Positions 7,946-15,709 of a stretch of 39,067 nucleotides of DNA are shown here, piece by piece. The notes beneath the pieces are model-generated. The model was given only the letters and a program-made list of their open reading frames with translations, had not been told where the DNA came from and did not search any database. The position numbers were made by a program, and so were the translations under genes. Numbering within the stretch: the first letter of the stretch is position 1; the number at the start of each line of letters is the position of its first letter. The DNA comes from a virus, in the IMG/VR virus record IMGVR_UViG_3300009788_000070, positions 1 through 39,067 of that record. One strand, given 5' to 3'.

Positions 7946-8797
7946 TTAGAACAGGACGATTTTTGCCACGAGGTCAACGACGCCGGTTGCGTTGCCCGAT
8001 GGTTCTGTAGTCTGAACAAGCTGTACCCCCACGTCGGCGGGGATAGCGATCATGTTATCGAGGTCCGCAGTACCGATACCGAACATCTTGCCGACCGCGC
8101 CTGAGATAAGCAGGTCCAAAGCTACGGCGTTGTCCTCGACGTCCAGGGTCAGCCCTAAAGTCGTTTCCGTCGCGGTCGTATGCGTTACGGAAATGATTGC
8201 ATCGGTCGTTGCCGTGTCGATGGTCGTCGTGATAACGGCCGCCAGATCGGACATATAGCCGCCGTTGTGATTCTCCTGCTCATGCAGAATCTGCATCGTC
8301 AAGCCTGCCGTCCCAACGTCCCATCCCCTAACCACTCGCGTGAGCTCGCCGGGCATAACGCCTGTAGGCTTGAGCCGAACGATGACGTTGCCAGCGGATT
8401 CAAGATGCACAAGCGTTCCAACAACGTCGATACTGCAAGCGCCAGCTTTCGCGATCGTTTGGTTGTCGGTGGCGTACACCGATCCGCCGATGTCGAGAAT
8501 GGTCGCGGATGTCAGCGCGTGAAGGAAATACCCTTCGGTCAGAACCTTGCACGTCGCGTCGCCCGCAGCCGTTTGGCTGTCGATATGCTCTTGTGCAATA
8601 CCGATGAACAGGATCTGATTCTGTACCGCCGTCAAATCCTCGGGCGTGAACATGACCAGATTGCCGACGGCGTTGAGGCCAACGAATCCGCCCGCGTAGA
8701 TCACGGTGGTAGCCGCGACCGGGAAATCAACGTAGTACGCGCCCTGGATCACCTGCTTGTGGTCGGGTACTGATCTATCTGCCGTCAATGCTGCCAT
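7946..8797 (-). CDS. Decoration/cement-like capsid protein with an extra C-terminal domain
   Basis: 283 aa. The first ~145 residues match the small cement proteins of Mu-like phages: MAALTADR start, 'DFPVAATTVIYAGGFVGLNA', then 'GGSVYATDNQTIAK'. The remaining ~135 residues form a Thr/Val-rich beta domain absent from its neighbour 8809-9258. Such proteins cover or clamp the capsid lattice. The added domain may project from the head surface (inference). Confidence 0.82.
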   Translation of the reverse strand: MAALTADRSVPDHKQVIQGAYYVDFPVAATTVIYAGGFVGLNAVGNLVMFTPEDLTAVQNQILFIGIAQEHIDSQTAAGDATCKVLTEGYFLHALTSATILDIGGSVYATDNQTIAKAGACSIDVVGTLVHLESAGNVIVRLKPTGVMPGELTRVVRGWDVGTAGLTMQILHEQENHNGGYMSDLAAVITTTIDTATTDAIISVTHTTATETTLGLTLDVEDNAVALDLLISGAVGKMFGIGTADLDNMIAIPADVGVQLVQTTEPSGNATGVVDLVAKIVLF

Positions 8798-8808
8798 GAT
8801 TCAGACTC

Positions 8809-9258
8809 CTAGACCAGCGTGACATTCAAGCCGGGCCATGCGTGCTGCACGATACAAGAATCGCCGCTAATGAAATTCAAAATCCATCCGAACGGGGCGT
8901 CGCTGGACGCTGCCGATAGGTCGAGCGTTTGATCGTCTGACGCCCAACATGCGTCGCCGATGTTCGCGATGGTCGTTGACGCAACGTTGTGAATGATCGC
9001 GGCACCGACAAGAACGGGGCACGTATCGTAGCCGTCCGATTCGCCGGTCCCGTCCTTCTGTTCCATCGCAATACCGAGGCACGCGCCGCCAATATCGGTT
9101 ACGGGAACAATGTCGCCGCCAGCATCGATTTGAACGAAAGCGCCCTTGTAGATGATGTCGGCACCCGCGCAGCTGTAGTCGATGATGTAGCCGCCCGATA
9201 CGCCGCCCGCCGTATGGAGGACGTTCGGTACCGCCCGATCTGCTGACAATGCTGCCAT
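8809..9258 (-). CDS. Decoration/cement-like capsid protein, short paralogue
   Basis: 149 aa, sharing MAAL(S/T)ADR(A/S)VP, 'Y.DY...A...IY.G.FV.(I/L)(D/N)A.G', and 'C(W/Y)A(S/T)D(D/N)QT' with the N-terminal half of 7946-8797. It is the usual size of Mu-like capsid cement proteins. Tandem duplication followed by domain gain in the neighbour is the simplest history. Confidence 0.82.
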   Translation of the reverse strand: MAALSADRAVPNVLHTAGGVSGGYIIDYSCAGADIIYKGAFVQIDAGGDIVPVTDIGGACLGIAMEQKDGTGESDGYDTCPVLVGAAIIHNVASTTIANIGDACWASDDQTLDLSAASSDAPFGWILNFISGDSCIVQHAWPGLNVTLV

Positions 9259-9260
9259 CG

Positions 9261-10070
9261 TTATGCCTCTACGGGTTCCAGCTCTTTGAGTTCGGCATCG
9301 GTCAGCTTCGCCATGCCCTCGTCATCGAGAGCGGCCCTGATCCAACTGCTTTTCCGTACGGTAGGCTCGGTCAGCCCGTCGTACTCTGCCGACGCCTTGG
9401 CGATGGCGATACCGCGCTTGCCGGTCGCGCCGGTCGGTGTGTCGCCGCCGCTGAAATCCGTCTTGGTCGGATCGGCGAGCACCGGCTGCCTTGCCATGAA
9501 TGACTCGAAGCCGTCGATGTCATTCGTTGCCAGTGCTTCGGCGCTTGCCATTTGCTTCTTGTCGTTCGGGTTCAGTCTACCCGTTTCGACGTGCGCCGCG
9601 ATCGACGACTTGACTTTAGAGGTCGCGTCGGCCTTGTCGCGTTCGGCGAGATTGCTTTCGGCGGCTGCGAGCCGCTTGCTTAGGTTGGAGGTCGCGCCGC
9701 TATTGACGGCCTGCTTGTGGACCGCTTCTGCGCACGCCTTGACCGTGGCGTCTGGTTTCAGGCCGAGCGCCTCGGCGAGTTCCTTGCGTTCGGCTTCCTC
9801 TTCGTCCGAAGGCGCGCCGGACTGCAAATCGCGAGCCATTGCAAGGATCGTTACCGCGTCTGCGTCGTCGGCGAGATCCGCACCGTTGTCGCGCATCGCA
9901 GCGGCCAGCGCATTGATCGCCTCGCCAACCGCGTCGAGTACTTCGACTTCCTCGGGCGGTAGATCCTCAACGGCAATGTCAACGCCAGGTGCGATCTCTT
10001 CGCCCTTGGCCAGAGTGCGCCACGCGACAGGGCGTCGGTAGTTTTTTGTCGAATGCGTTTTCTTCGCCAT
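9261..10070 (-). CDS. Nested scaffold protein (Mu gpZ-like) from internal start
   Basis: 269 aa in the same frame as the protease. ATG 10070 is preceded by AGGGAG (10078-10083) at a 6-base spacing, a better SD than most genes here. It falls exactly at the protease/scaffold boundary, right after the 'LNREPS' linker. Mu and lambda-type phages make a separate scaffold in this way. Confidence 0.72.
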   Translation of the reverse strand: MAKKTHSTKNYRRPVAWRTLAKGEEIAPGVDIAVEDLPPEEVEVLDAVGEAINALAAAMRDNGADLADDADAVTILAMARDLQSGAPSDEEEAERKELAEALGLKPDATVKACAEAVHKQAVNSGATSNLSKRLAAAESNLAERDKADATSKVKSSIAAHVETGRLNPNDKKQMASAEALATNDIDGFESFMARQPVLADPTKTDFSGGDTPTGATGKRGIAIAKASAEYDGLTEPTVRKSSWIRAALDDEGMAKLTDAELKELEPVEA

Positions 10071-10550
10071 GCTTGGCTCCCTATTCAGTCGCCGTTCGGC
10101 GGCTTCGAGTAAATCGGGCATATTCCGCGTGCGCGGTTTGTTCGTGAGTGCAACGGAGTCCAGTTCGAGGACTGTGTTTTTCTTTTCGTCGAAGAAGATG
10201 ACGGGCGACAGGTATCGGTACGCCTGCGACTTGATTTCGGCTGCGGCTTGTTTCGACCACTTGACGGTCGCGACCAGCCCTTTGCCTTCTTCGTAGGCGA
10301 GCCCCGTTACCCATCCGGCGGCGAGCGCTTTCGCTTGCTTCCCCTGCGCGGCGCGCACCGTCGAGTGATGGTAATCGACCGGAATATCGACCCCGTGTTT
10401 CTCGAATGCCGCGATCACCGCGTCGGCACCCGCCTTGTCGAGCTTCACATCTGGGAAATCTTCCCAGTCGAGCGAGCCGTCGTGAAGTAGCTGCACGCTG
10501 CTCGGCGCGTCGTCTGCAAGCTCAAGATATGCAACGCCAACCGTGCTCAT
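9261..10550 (-). CDS. Mu gpI-like head maturation protease and scaffold
   Basis: 429 aa. Residues 1-150 carry the Mu-I protease pattern: 'DYHHSTVRA' (~59-67), 'AGWVTGLAYEEGKGLVATVKW', 'YRYLSPVIFF', and 'LDSVALTNKPRTRNMP'. The rest is an acidic, Ala/Glu/Lys-rich helical scaffold ending in a shorter globular tail. In Mu the protease processes the scaffold during head assembly. A second start inside the gene (10070) would make the scaffold alone. The ATG at 10550 lies in a divergent promoter region with the plus-strand cassette. Confidence 0.9.
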   Translation of the reverse strand: MSTVGVAYLELADDAPSSVQLLHDGSLDWEDFPDVKLDKAGADAVIAAFEKHGVDIPVDYHHSTVRAAQGKQAKALAAGWVTGLAYEEGKGLVATVKWSKQAAAEIKSQAYRYLSPVIFFDEKKNTVLELDSVALTNKPRTRNMPDLLEAAERRLNREPSMAKKTHSTKNYRRPVAWRTLAKGEEIAPGVDIAVEDLPPEEVEVLDAVGEAINALAAAMRDNGADLADDADAVTILAMARDLQSGAPSDEEEAERKELAEALGLKPDATVKACAEAVHKQAVNSGATSNLSKRLAAAESNLAERDKADATSKVKSSIAAHVETGRLNPNDKKQMASAEALATNDIDGFESFMARQPVLADPTKTDFSGGDTPTGATGKRGIAIAKASAEYDGLTEPTVRKSSWIRAALDDEGMAKLTDAELKELEPVEA

Positions 10551-10579
10551 ACTGGTCTATTGGCGTGTTACGCCCGATC

Positions 10580-10619
10580 CGTCAAGGGCTCTTGACAGGT
10601 GCTATCTGATCGGTATCGT
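10580..10619. promoter_or_regulatory. Divergent promoter pair sharing an inverted repeat
   Basis: The perfect inverted repeat GTCAAG-ggct-CTTGAC (10581-10596) contains both -35 boxes. On the plus strand TTGACA (10592-10597), 16 bases, TATCGT (10614-10619) faces the AlpA/methyltransferase genes. On the minus strand TTGACG (10585-10580) faces the protease gene, with a weak -10. A second palindrome GGCGTGTTACGCC lies at 10562-10574. This is a likely operator. Confidence 0.55.
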
Positions 10620-10627
10620 CAACGGGC

Positions 10628-10828
10628 ATGTGTACCGAACATACCGCAGGCGACCGCGACACCACGCTAATGACCGCCAAGGAAGTATCAGCCAAGCTAG
10701 GAATTTCTGAAAGTTTCTTGTGGAGGCGAATAAAACGGAAAAAGTTCCCGCCGCCGTTGCACATCGGACGTTCAGCCAAGTGGCCGACCTACGTTGTCGA
10801 TGAATGGATTATGGAGGCTGCGAAGTGA
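10628..10828 (+). CDS. AlpA-like excisionase/HTH transcriptional regulator
   Basis: 66 aa from ATG 10628, or 52 aa from ATG 10670. The conserved part, MTAKEVSAKLGISESFLWRR followed by a basic stretch, 'P.(L)HIGRSAKWPTYVVDEWI', is an AlpA/MerR-type winged HTH seen in small phage regulators and excisionases. If the promoter at 10592-10619 is right, transcription starts almost at ATG 10628, so the message would be leaderless or use 10670. There is no good SD for either. The stop overlaps the methyltransferase start as GTGA. Confidence 0.8.
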   Translation: MCTEHTAGDRDTTLMTAKEVSAKLGISESFLWRRIKRKKFPPPLHIGRSAKWPTYVVDEWIMEAAK

Positions 10829-11541
10829 AGCCCTACTACGACCACGGTGGAATCCAGATTTGGCACGGCGATTGCCGGGAGATACTGCCGACGTTGGGGA
10901 AGGTGGATTTGGTGCTTGTGGACCCTCCGTATGGCGTGGCTTACGAGACCGCCAGGCGGTCTCGTAATGACAAACTTCGCTGCCCTGTTTCGGGCGATGG
11001 CAGCTTGGATGTCTTCCGGTCGGCGTGGCCCAAGCTGATTGACCGGCTAGCGGATGATCGGCATTGGTACGTGTTCGCTTCCCCAAGAAAGATTCCCGAA
11101 GCTATGGAAATTGTCCAGCCGAAGCAGGTGCTCGCATGGGACAAAGGCGACCGTGGCACTGTCGGTGATCTCGAAGCAGGTTTCGGCGAGGCATGGGAGG
11201 CGATCTTGTACGGCATGCAGGGCCGTAGGCCGCTCAATGGTAAGCGCCCAAGGTCTGTGCTTCGTTACGATTGGTCCAGCACGATGGACCCGCTTCATCC
11301 AACCGTGAAGCCCGTACCGCTATTGTTGCGACTTGTGGCAATGAGCACCTTGGATGGTGAGACGGTTCTGGATGGCTTCATGGGTTCCGGCACCACCCCC
11401 CGCGCCGCCAAAGACCTGGGACGCAAGGCAATCGGCATCGAGATCGAGGAACGGTACTGCGAAATCGCAGCTAAACGAATGGGGCAGGAAGTGTTCGAAT
11501 TCCCTACACCATGTCAGCCGGATCAGACTCCTTCGGCATAG
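10825..11541 (+). CDS. DNA adenine N6-methyltransferase, beta class
   Basis: 238 aa from GTG 10825 (GGAGG seven bases upstream; stop-start overlap GTGA). DPPY (catalytic) is at residues 33-36. The target-recognition middle region follows, then the AdoMet-binding 'DGFMGSGTT' and 'AIGIEIEERYCEIAAKRM'. This DPPY-first order marks a beta-class solitary or restriction-type methyltransferase. No partner endonuclease is present, so protection from host restriction or regulation is more likely than restriction. It ends 38 bases inside the convergent portal gene. Confidence 0.93.
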   Translation: MKPYYDHGGIQIWHGDCREILPTLGKVDLVLVDPPYGVAYETARRSRNDKLRCPVSGDGSLDVFRSAWPKLIDRLADDRHWYVFASPRKIPEAMEIVQPKQVLAWDKGDRGTVGDLEAGFGEAWEAILYGMQGRRPLNGKRPRSVLRYDWSSTMDPLHPTVKPVPLLLRLVAMSTLDGETVLDGFMGSGTTPRAAKDLGRKAIGIEIEERYCEIAAKRMGQEVFEFPTPCQPDQTPSA

Positions 11542-12739
11542 GAATCCCGAGCATTTCGTACTCCACCTTGCGATCGACGCGCAGCCCGTGTTCTCTCGCA
11601 TACCTCAGTTTGTCGAGGTTCAGAGTCTGCGATTCAACGTCCACCGCCTCGACCATGTGCCGATTGAAAAATGGCATGGGCACGGCTTGACCCGGGAACC
11701 TGTTGCGAACCATCGGCGCGATGACATAACGGCCAATCGTGCGACGCTCCGTAGCAACGTCGTGAACGGTGAGCGACGTCTTAATATCGTCGTGAACCTT
11801 GCCTAGCGCGAATGAACCAACTCCCGTTGTTTCTGTCGTAAGCGTTTGACCGAGCCAGGTGATCGACAGTTTGCGATCAACCCAGTCGGCAATCTCCTGG
11901 CCGGGGTGCGTTCCCTTCGCTGATTCCTTCATCAGGAAATCCACGTCCTTGCTGGTAATGACGCGCGAATCCGGACCCATGAGCCCGGCGTTGGCGATCA
12001 GGTATTTCTTTTCCTCTGCGGTGATAGTATCGGGGTCGTACTGGAAGTGCTTGACCGGCATGCCGAACACTTCGGAAAACGCCATCCAGTCGCTGACACC
12101 GTGGTGCTTGAGCGTCCACAGGTAGAGCGACGGACGGGTGAGCGTCACGCGGATCGGTTGACCCGCTCGACAGTTCGGCGTGTGGATGATGTACTTGCCC
12201 TCGCTGGCCGGAACGCCGCAGACCATATCTTCGCTTGTCAGGATTCCGATTCGCGATGGGCAGTGCGGGTACGACACGAGCCTGGCTCCGGGCACGTCGT
12301 TTGTCTCGGCTAGCTCACCGCGACGCCACACGAGTTCTGTTACCGCGACGCCGGGGCCGTTAGCTGTCGCCAGGTGCTCAAGCGTTTCAGGCCACGTTAC
12401 GATCGACTCAAGTTGACGCTGGACGTACTTCGCGACGTCTACCGCGTCTTCGTCCTCGGTATCGTGCGGGTCGATTGACCACTCAAGAGCGGTGACAGCT
12501 TGGCGACGAAGGGCGGCTACCGATTGCAGGTGTCCGTCCTTGCCCTCGATCTCTTCGCCGATCTCGCACAGTTCGCCAATCGCGCCGTCGTCGATGCGCT
12601 TCAAGAGTATCGCCATTCCGGCCGGGGTCGGTGCGTCGGATAGGTACTGGCGCTGATCGTCCAGCACCTCGTTGTGCCGAATCTCTTTCGTACTCACGGT
12701 AATGATCGGCCGCAGGCTCTTGATTGGTTGCTGTTTCAT
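11504..12739 (-). CDS. Portal protein, DUF935 / Mu gp29-like
   Basis: 411 aa from ATG 12739, which overlaps the terminase stop as ATGA. A longer frame exists upstream but lies inside the terminase gene. Features of the Mu-like portal family: an 'LKRIDDGAIGELCEIGEEIEGKDGHL' start (~38-64), 'RRQAVTALEWSI', 'VAVTELVWR', 'DWMAFSEVFGMPVKHFQYD', and a late 'KLSITWLGQTLTTETTG' with a helical C-terminus. It is about 100 residues shorter than Mu gp29. Portals form the 12-fold DNA gate and bind the terminase. Confidence 0.88.
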   Translation of the reverse strand: MKQQPIKSLRPIITVSTKEIRHNEVLDDQRQYLSDAPTPAGMAILLKRIDDGAIGELCEIGEEIEGKDGHLQSVAALRRQAVTALEWSIDPHDTEDEDAVDVAKYVQRQLESIVTWPETLEHLATANGPGVAVTELVWRRGELAETNDVPGARLVSYPHCPSRIGILTSEDMVCGVPASEGKYIIHTPNCRAGQPIRVTLTRPSLYLWTLKHHGVSDWMAFSEVFGMPVKHFQYDPDTITAEEKKYLIANAGLMGPDSRVITSKDVDFLMKESAKGTHPGQEIADWVDRKLSITWLGQTLTTETTGVGSFALGKVHDDIKTSLTVHDVATERRTIGRYVIAPMVRNRFPGQAVPMPFFNRHMVEAVDVESQTLNLDKLRYAREHGLRVDRKVEYEMLGIPMPKESDPADMV

Positions 12740-14304
12740 AATCTGAACTGTTCCCGTCTGCTGCCTCGCGACGGCGGTACGATAATGACCTCGCTGGTTT
12801 GGGCCTGTTCGCAACCCATACATCCATAACGCAAAGCCGCCATCGTGTCTAGATGGCCGCAATTCTCGGTATGGCGATCGTCGGGCTCGCCGCTCTTGGG
12901 ATTCCAAAAGTAATTCTCGGCTTCAAGTACGATCTGCTCGGCGGCCGATCGCAGTATCTTCAGCCGCCCTTCGACCATCATACGTTGCACAAGCTCGATC
13001 TCGCCCTTGACGAAGCCACTCAATCGGCCCGTCTTCTTACGTGGTGCCGATCTGATCTTGGCTGAATTACGAGACCTCTTGAGGCACTTAAGCATCTCGT
13101 TCTTGCCCGATAGCTCGGCCGGATCAATGGCGTAGTTGCATCCGTCCCAGCAATGCGAGGCGTGTTGTTCAGCCAGCCCTTGAGATTGGCGATATATCTC
13201 AAGGATGGTCCACACTCGATCGACGTATGCGCCCGTCAATATGACCGTGGGGTCGTTGTATCCATAGTCGATGCCACCCCTTAGAGCGTTGGGCTCAAGC
13301 ATCTCCGGATCGAACGGTAGTTCGTCAACGATGCACTGGCGCATACCGGGGAAGATGAGATCGGCCGAACCTTGCACCGCTTCCTCGGGTGTCGATGGAT
13401 ACTCTTGACGGAATACAGCGATACCGCCGATCGTGGCCTTAATCTCATCTCGCCGCCATTGGAAAGCGTCGTGCCCGAGTTCGATGGCGTAGTCGTCGAA
13501 GGCAAGCCGGTAGATGATCTGCTCGTCGGCATCCAGCGTGAAGTCGGCGGGTGGCTTGATCACCAACGTATCGTCTAGAAACCAAGGAACGAACACGGAG
13601 ATATACGGATGCTCTGGGTCGTACCTCGCCTCATTGAACTTGGCGTAGAATTCCTCTTGCCCACGAGCCGTAGATTCCATGATGAGGATCGTCTTCGGGT
13701 CTTTCGCAACCGCCTTCATGGCCGCCGTCAGCGTCTTGGTCTTGTTGCGTTCCCAAAGTGCCACCTCAGATAAATGCAGCACGGTTATCGTGCCACCCGC
13801 ACCGACGATGGCACCCGCAGCGGTGTGGCAGTTGTACCGGCTATCGGTCTCCGGAAACTTGATCCACATCTCGAATGGGTCCGAGAGGGCAGGGAACGTG
13901 TCCACTACCTTCTTGGCGATCTGGAAAATCTCACGAGTCGAATCGGGTACGTGGGCGAGCATGAGCCCGACCTGGTTATCGTAGTGCTGGCACAAGAATA
14001 CCGTGATGGTTTGCCACAGCGTAGATGCGCCACCCTTGCGGGCTTTAAGGTCGATCTGCCTAATCGGCTTGAATCGACCCGCCTGGAACATGGCAGCACC
14101 GAGTAGGATTCGCTGGATTCTGTTGTGAACTAGCGGTACTACCTCGGCGTGCTGGTCGCAAATGAAACAAAAGCCATTGTTGACCCACGACGTGTAGGCG
14201 CACAGCCGGTCCAGCATTTCGGGGAGGACTACGCCGTTGGCGTAAAGCTCCATGCAATCGTCAAGGACGTCCTCGTAGTTCGGCTGGTCATTTGGCGTGG
14301 CCAT
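12736..14304 (-). CDS. terL: Terminase large subunit
   Basis: 522 aa from ATG 14304, chosen because it starts 17 bases inside the small-terminase gene. The longer frame would overlap far more. The ATPase half has a Walker-A-like 'KARKGGASTLW' (~76-86), a Walker-B region 'ITVLHLSEVALW' and coupling motif 'ESTARG'. The nuclease half has 'GGIDYGYNDPT' with the metal-binding Asp and a final 'HLDTMAALRYG' Asp. The terminase translocates DNA into the procapsid and cuts it. The gene order TerS-TerL-portal is standard. Confidence 0.93.
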   Translation of the reverse strand: MATPNDQPNYEDVLDDCMELYANGVVLPEMLDRLCAYTSWVNNGFCFICDQHAEVVPLVHNRIQRILLGAAMFQAGRFKPIRQIDLKARKGGASTLWQTITVFLCQHYDNQVGLMLAHVPDSTREIFQIAKKVVDTFPALSDPFEMWIKFPETDSRYNCHTAAGAIVGAGGTITVLHLSEVALWERNKTKTLTAAMKAVAKDPKTILIMESTARGQEEFYAKFNEARYDPEHPYISVFVPWFLDDTLVIKPPADFTLDADEQIIYRLAFDDYAIELGHDAFQWRRDEIKATIGGIAVFRQEYPSTPEEAVQGSADLIFPGMRQCIVDELPFDPEMLEPNALRGGIDYGYNDPTVILTGAYVDRVWTILEIYRQSQGLAEQHASHCWDGCNYAIDPAELSGKNEMLKCLKRSRNSAKIRSAPRKKTGRLSGFVKGEIELVQRMMVEGRLKILRSAAEQIVLEAENYFWNPKSGEPDDRHTENCGHLDTMAALRYGCMGCEQAQTSEVIIVPPSRGSRREQFRL

Positions 14305-14806
14305 TAGACTTGCCGTTTCTCTTGGCCGTGCCATTCGTGGCCGGGCCTGCACGCGCATGCACCCGCAAAGATTCCAAGAACATGCTCTTCGTGATCTCGC
14401 CGTCGCCAGCCTTGGCCTCCAGCTCTTCGATCAGATTGATTGTGCCGGGTGCGTATATCTGCGGATTGGGCTGAATGAATGCGGGGATAGTGACTTGGAC
14501 CTGCGCGCCCTTCGGCATGAATTTGGCGATCGCGTGAAGGTACGCCTCGAAGTTCGTATCGGCGAGTTCGACCAGCCGCTCCATGCCAGTCTTGCCGTCC
14601 TTGGATTCTCCGAGCTGATGCCACGACCCGACGATCTCTTCGCGCACCGATTCCATGTGGACGGAATGCTTGGACCGGGCACCCTTCGGCTTCCCCGGAT
14701 TACCAGCCGCGAAATTACCGCCCGGCACTTCCTGATAAGCCTGGGATTCCTGGGATTCTTTTCCGGGCTCAACAGGCGTAGCTACAACCTGCTCTGTGGC
14801 ACCCAT
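14288..14806 (-). CDS. Terminase small subunit (probable)
   Basis: 172 aa. A flexible N-terminus leads to 'GNPGKPKGARSKHSV' (~36-50), the DUF5681-type motif common in small-terminase-like phage proteins. A helical middle follows, then a basic tail 'KRNGKSNGHAK'. It lies directly upstream of the large terminase with a 17-base overlap. Small subunits recognise the packaging site, and iteron-like repeats lie ~210-345 bases upstream. Confidence 0.75.
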   Translation of the reverse strand: MGATEQVVATPVEPGKESQESQAYQEVPGGNFAAGNPGKPKGARSKHSVHMESVREEIVGSWHQLGESKDGKTGMERLVELADTNFEAYLHAIAKFMPKGAQVQVTIPAFIQPNPQIYAPGTINLIEELEAKAGDGEITKSMFLESLRVHARAGPATNGTAKRNGKSNGHAK

Positions 14807-14838
14807 ACACCCGTTCTAAGGCACCGCCACGGGGTTTG

Positions 14839-15018
14839 TCAAGGGGGCGGGTTAGGTTGTGGTCCGCGCCAGGCGTGATGGGCTGGACCGTACCGTTTTC
14901 GTTTTTCGACGTGATCGCTCGACTGCTTGTAGCCAGGCTTTGGACCCGGCTTACACTTGGGGACATTCTCGCCGCGCTTTCGCGCCCGATACCTACTTGA
15001 GCGTTCGTTTGCGTCCAT
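14839..15018 (-). CDS. Small basic protein, unrecognised
   Basis: 59 aa from ATG 15018 (a GTG two codons earlier is possible). It is strongly basic, with 'RYRARKRGENVPKCKPGPKPGY' within residues 9-30, the AT-hook-like KPGPKPGY core suggesting nucleic-acid binding. No SD is visible and it adjoins the repeat cluster, so coding is likely but not certain. Confidence 0.5.
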   Translation of the reverse strand: MDANERSSRYRARKRGENVPKCKPGPKPGYKQSSDHVEKRKRYGPAHHAWRGPQPNPPP

Positions 15019-15020
15019 CG

Positions 15021-15150
15021 TCACAATCTACCATGCTGGGAGTACTCGGTCCAGGTGGTACCGACACGATGATAGACCGTGGTGGAGCAGCATTGATGAT
15101 AAACCGTGATCAATCATTAGAGCAGCTTACTCAGGATTGGTAGATCGTGA
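15021..15150. repeat. Iteron-like repeat cluster
   Basis: Four copies of the 13-mer TGRTARAYCGTGR. Three are direct on the plus strand at 15070-15082, 15097-15109 and 15138-15150. One is inverted at 15021-15033, with one change (TTG for YCG). They sit in the largest gap before the terminase genes. Candidate roles are replication origin, packaging recognition site or operator. The whole gap to the HNH gene (15019-15244) has no other convincing gene. It also holds the palindrome CTGTGCACAG at 15203-15212. Confidence 0.6.
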
Positions 15151-15244
15151 TGGCTGATTAGCCATTGCGTCATATCCCGCACTTGACCAAAACTATTCTC
15201 GTCTGTGCACAGATTCGCTACGCCATGTTTCACGTGGAGATTGC

Positions 15245-15553
15245 CTATCTTGCCATTCCGGCATGCAGCTCCAAATGATGGGCACGGCACAGCCACCGCA
15301 CTTCTAGTGGCTTTGAGTAGTCGTCGTGATGCTTCTGTGAATCACCGCTTCCACACACTTCGCACGGCTTCCTCGTGATCTTGCCGCGCCGTTGGTATAC
15401 GCCAGCGTACGATCTAGCGTTAGCCTTGACCTTGGGAAGCCCGCTCAGCCTGTGCTCTACTCGCCAAGCACGCATGTAGGCAGCGTGGCACGTCACGCAG
15501 TACCGCTGCCCGACACGATCGTGTAGATCACCGCAACCAGAACAGCTTGCCAT
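15245..15553 (-). CDS. HNH endonuclease
   Basis: 102 aa. An N-terminal zinc pair 'CSGCGD...CVTC', then 'CEVCGSGDSQKHHDDYSKPLEVRWLCRAHHLELH' (residues ~64-97). The HH...H-H core with two CxxC-type pairs is the small phage HNH fold. Such enzymes often sit beside terminase genes and assist packaging cleavage, or are homing nucleases. The location fits the first. SD AAGG lies eight bases upstream of the ATG. The start overlaps the end of the preceding gene. Confidence 0.9.
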   Translation of the reverse strand: MASCSGCGDLHDRVGQRYCVTCHAAYMRAWRVEHRLSGLPKVKANARSYAGVYQRRGKITRKPCEVCGSGDSQKHHDDYSKPLEVRWLCRAHHLELHAGMAR

Positions 15554-15698
15554 ACGTTCGCCCTTCTAAATCAGCAGAAACAACAGGCTTGACCGGATAC
15601 GCCCTTACGATACTCGTATGGTCGATCGGCGTTGTCCTGCCCAGTAGCCCGCAGATGCTCAGAATTGCGCATAGAAACCATGTCCATCGGTCTGTCAT
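15528..15698 (-). CDS. Small membrane-anchored protein
   Basis: 56 aa. ATG 15698 has GGAGG seven bases upstream. One hydrophobic helix with two Cys lies at residues ~5-20 (starting WTWFLCAILSICGLLG), followed by a polar C-terminus. No family is recognised. It overlaps the HNH start by 26 bases. A role in the membrane or in lysis is possible but unsupported. Confidence 0.7.
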   Translation of the reverse strand: MTDRWTWFLCAILSICGLLGRTTPIDHTSIVRAYPVKPVVSADLEGRTYGKLFWLR

Positions 15699-15709
15699 TT
15701 GTCTTCCTC

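Noticed and set aside
9286-10041. Plus-strand open frame of 251 codons
   Set aside because: Lies wholly antisense to the protease/scaffold gene and is Ser/Ala-rich low complexity, which is typical of a shadow of GC-rich coding DNA. No SD.
14297-14878. Plus-strand frame of 193 codons over the small terminase
   Set aside because: Antisense to the terminase gene, with no SD and no recognisable pattern.
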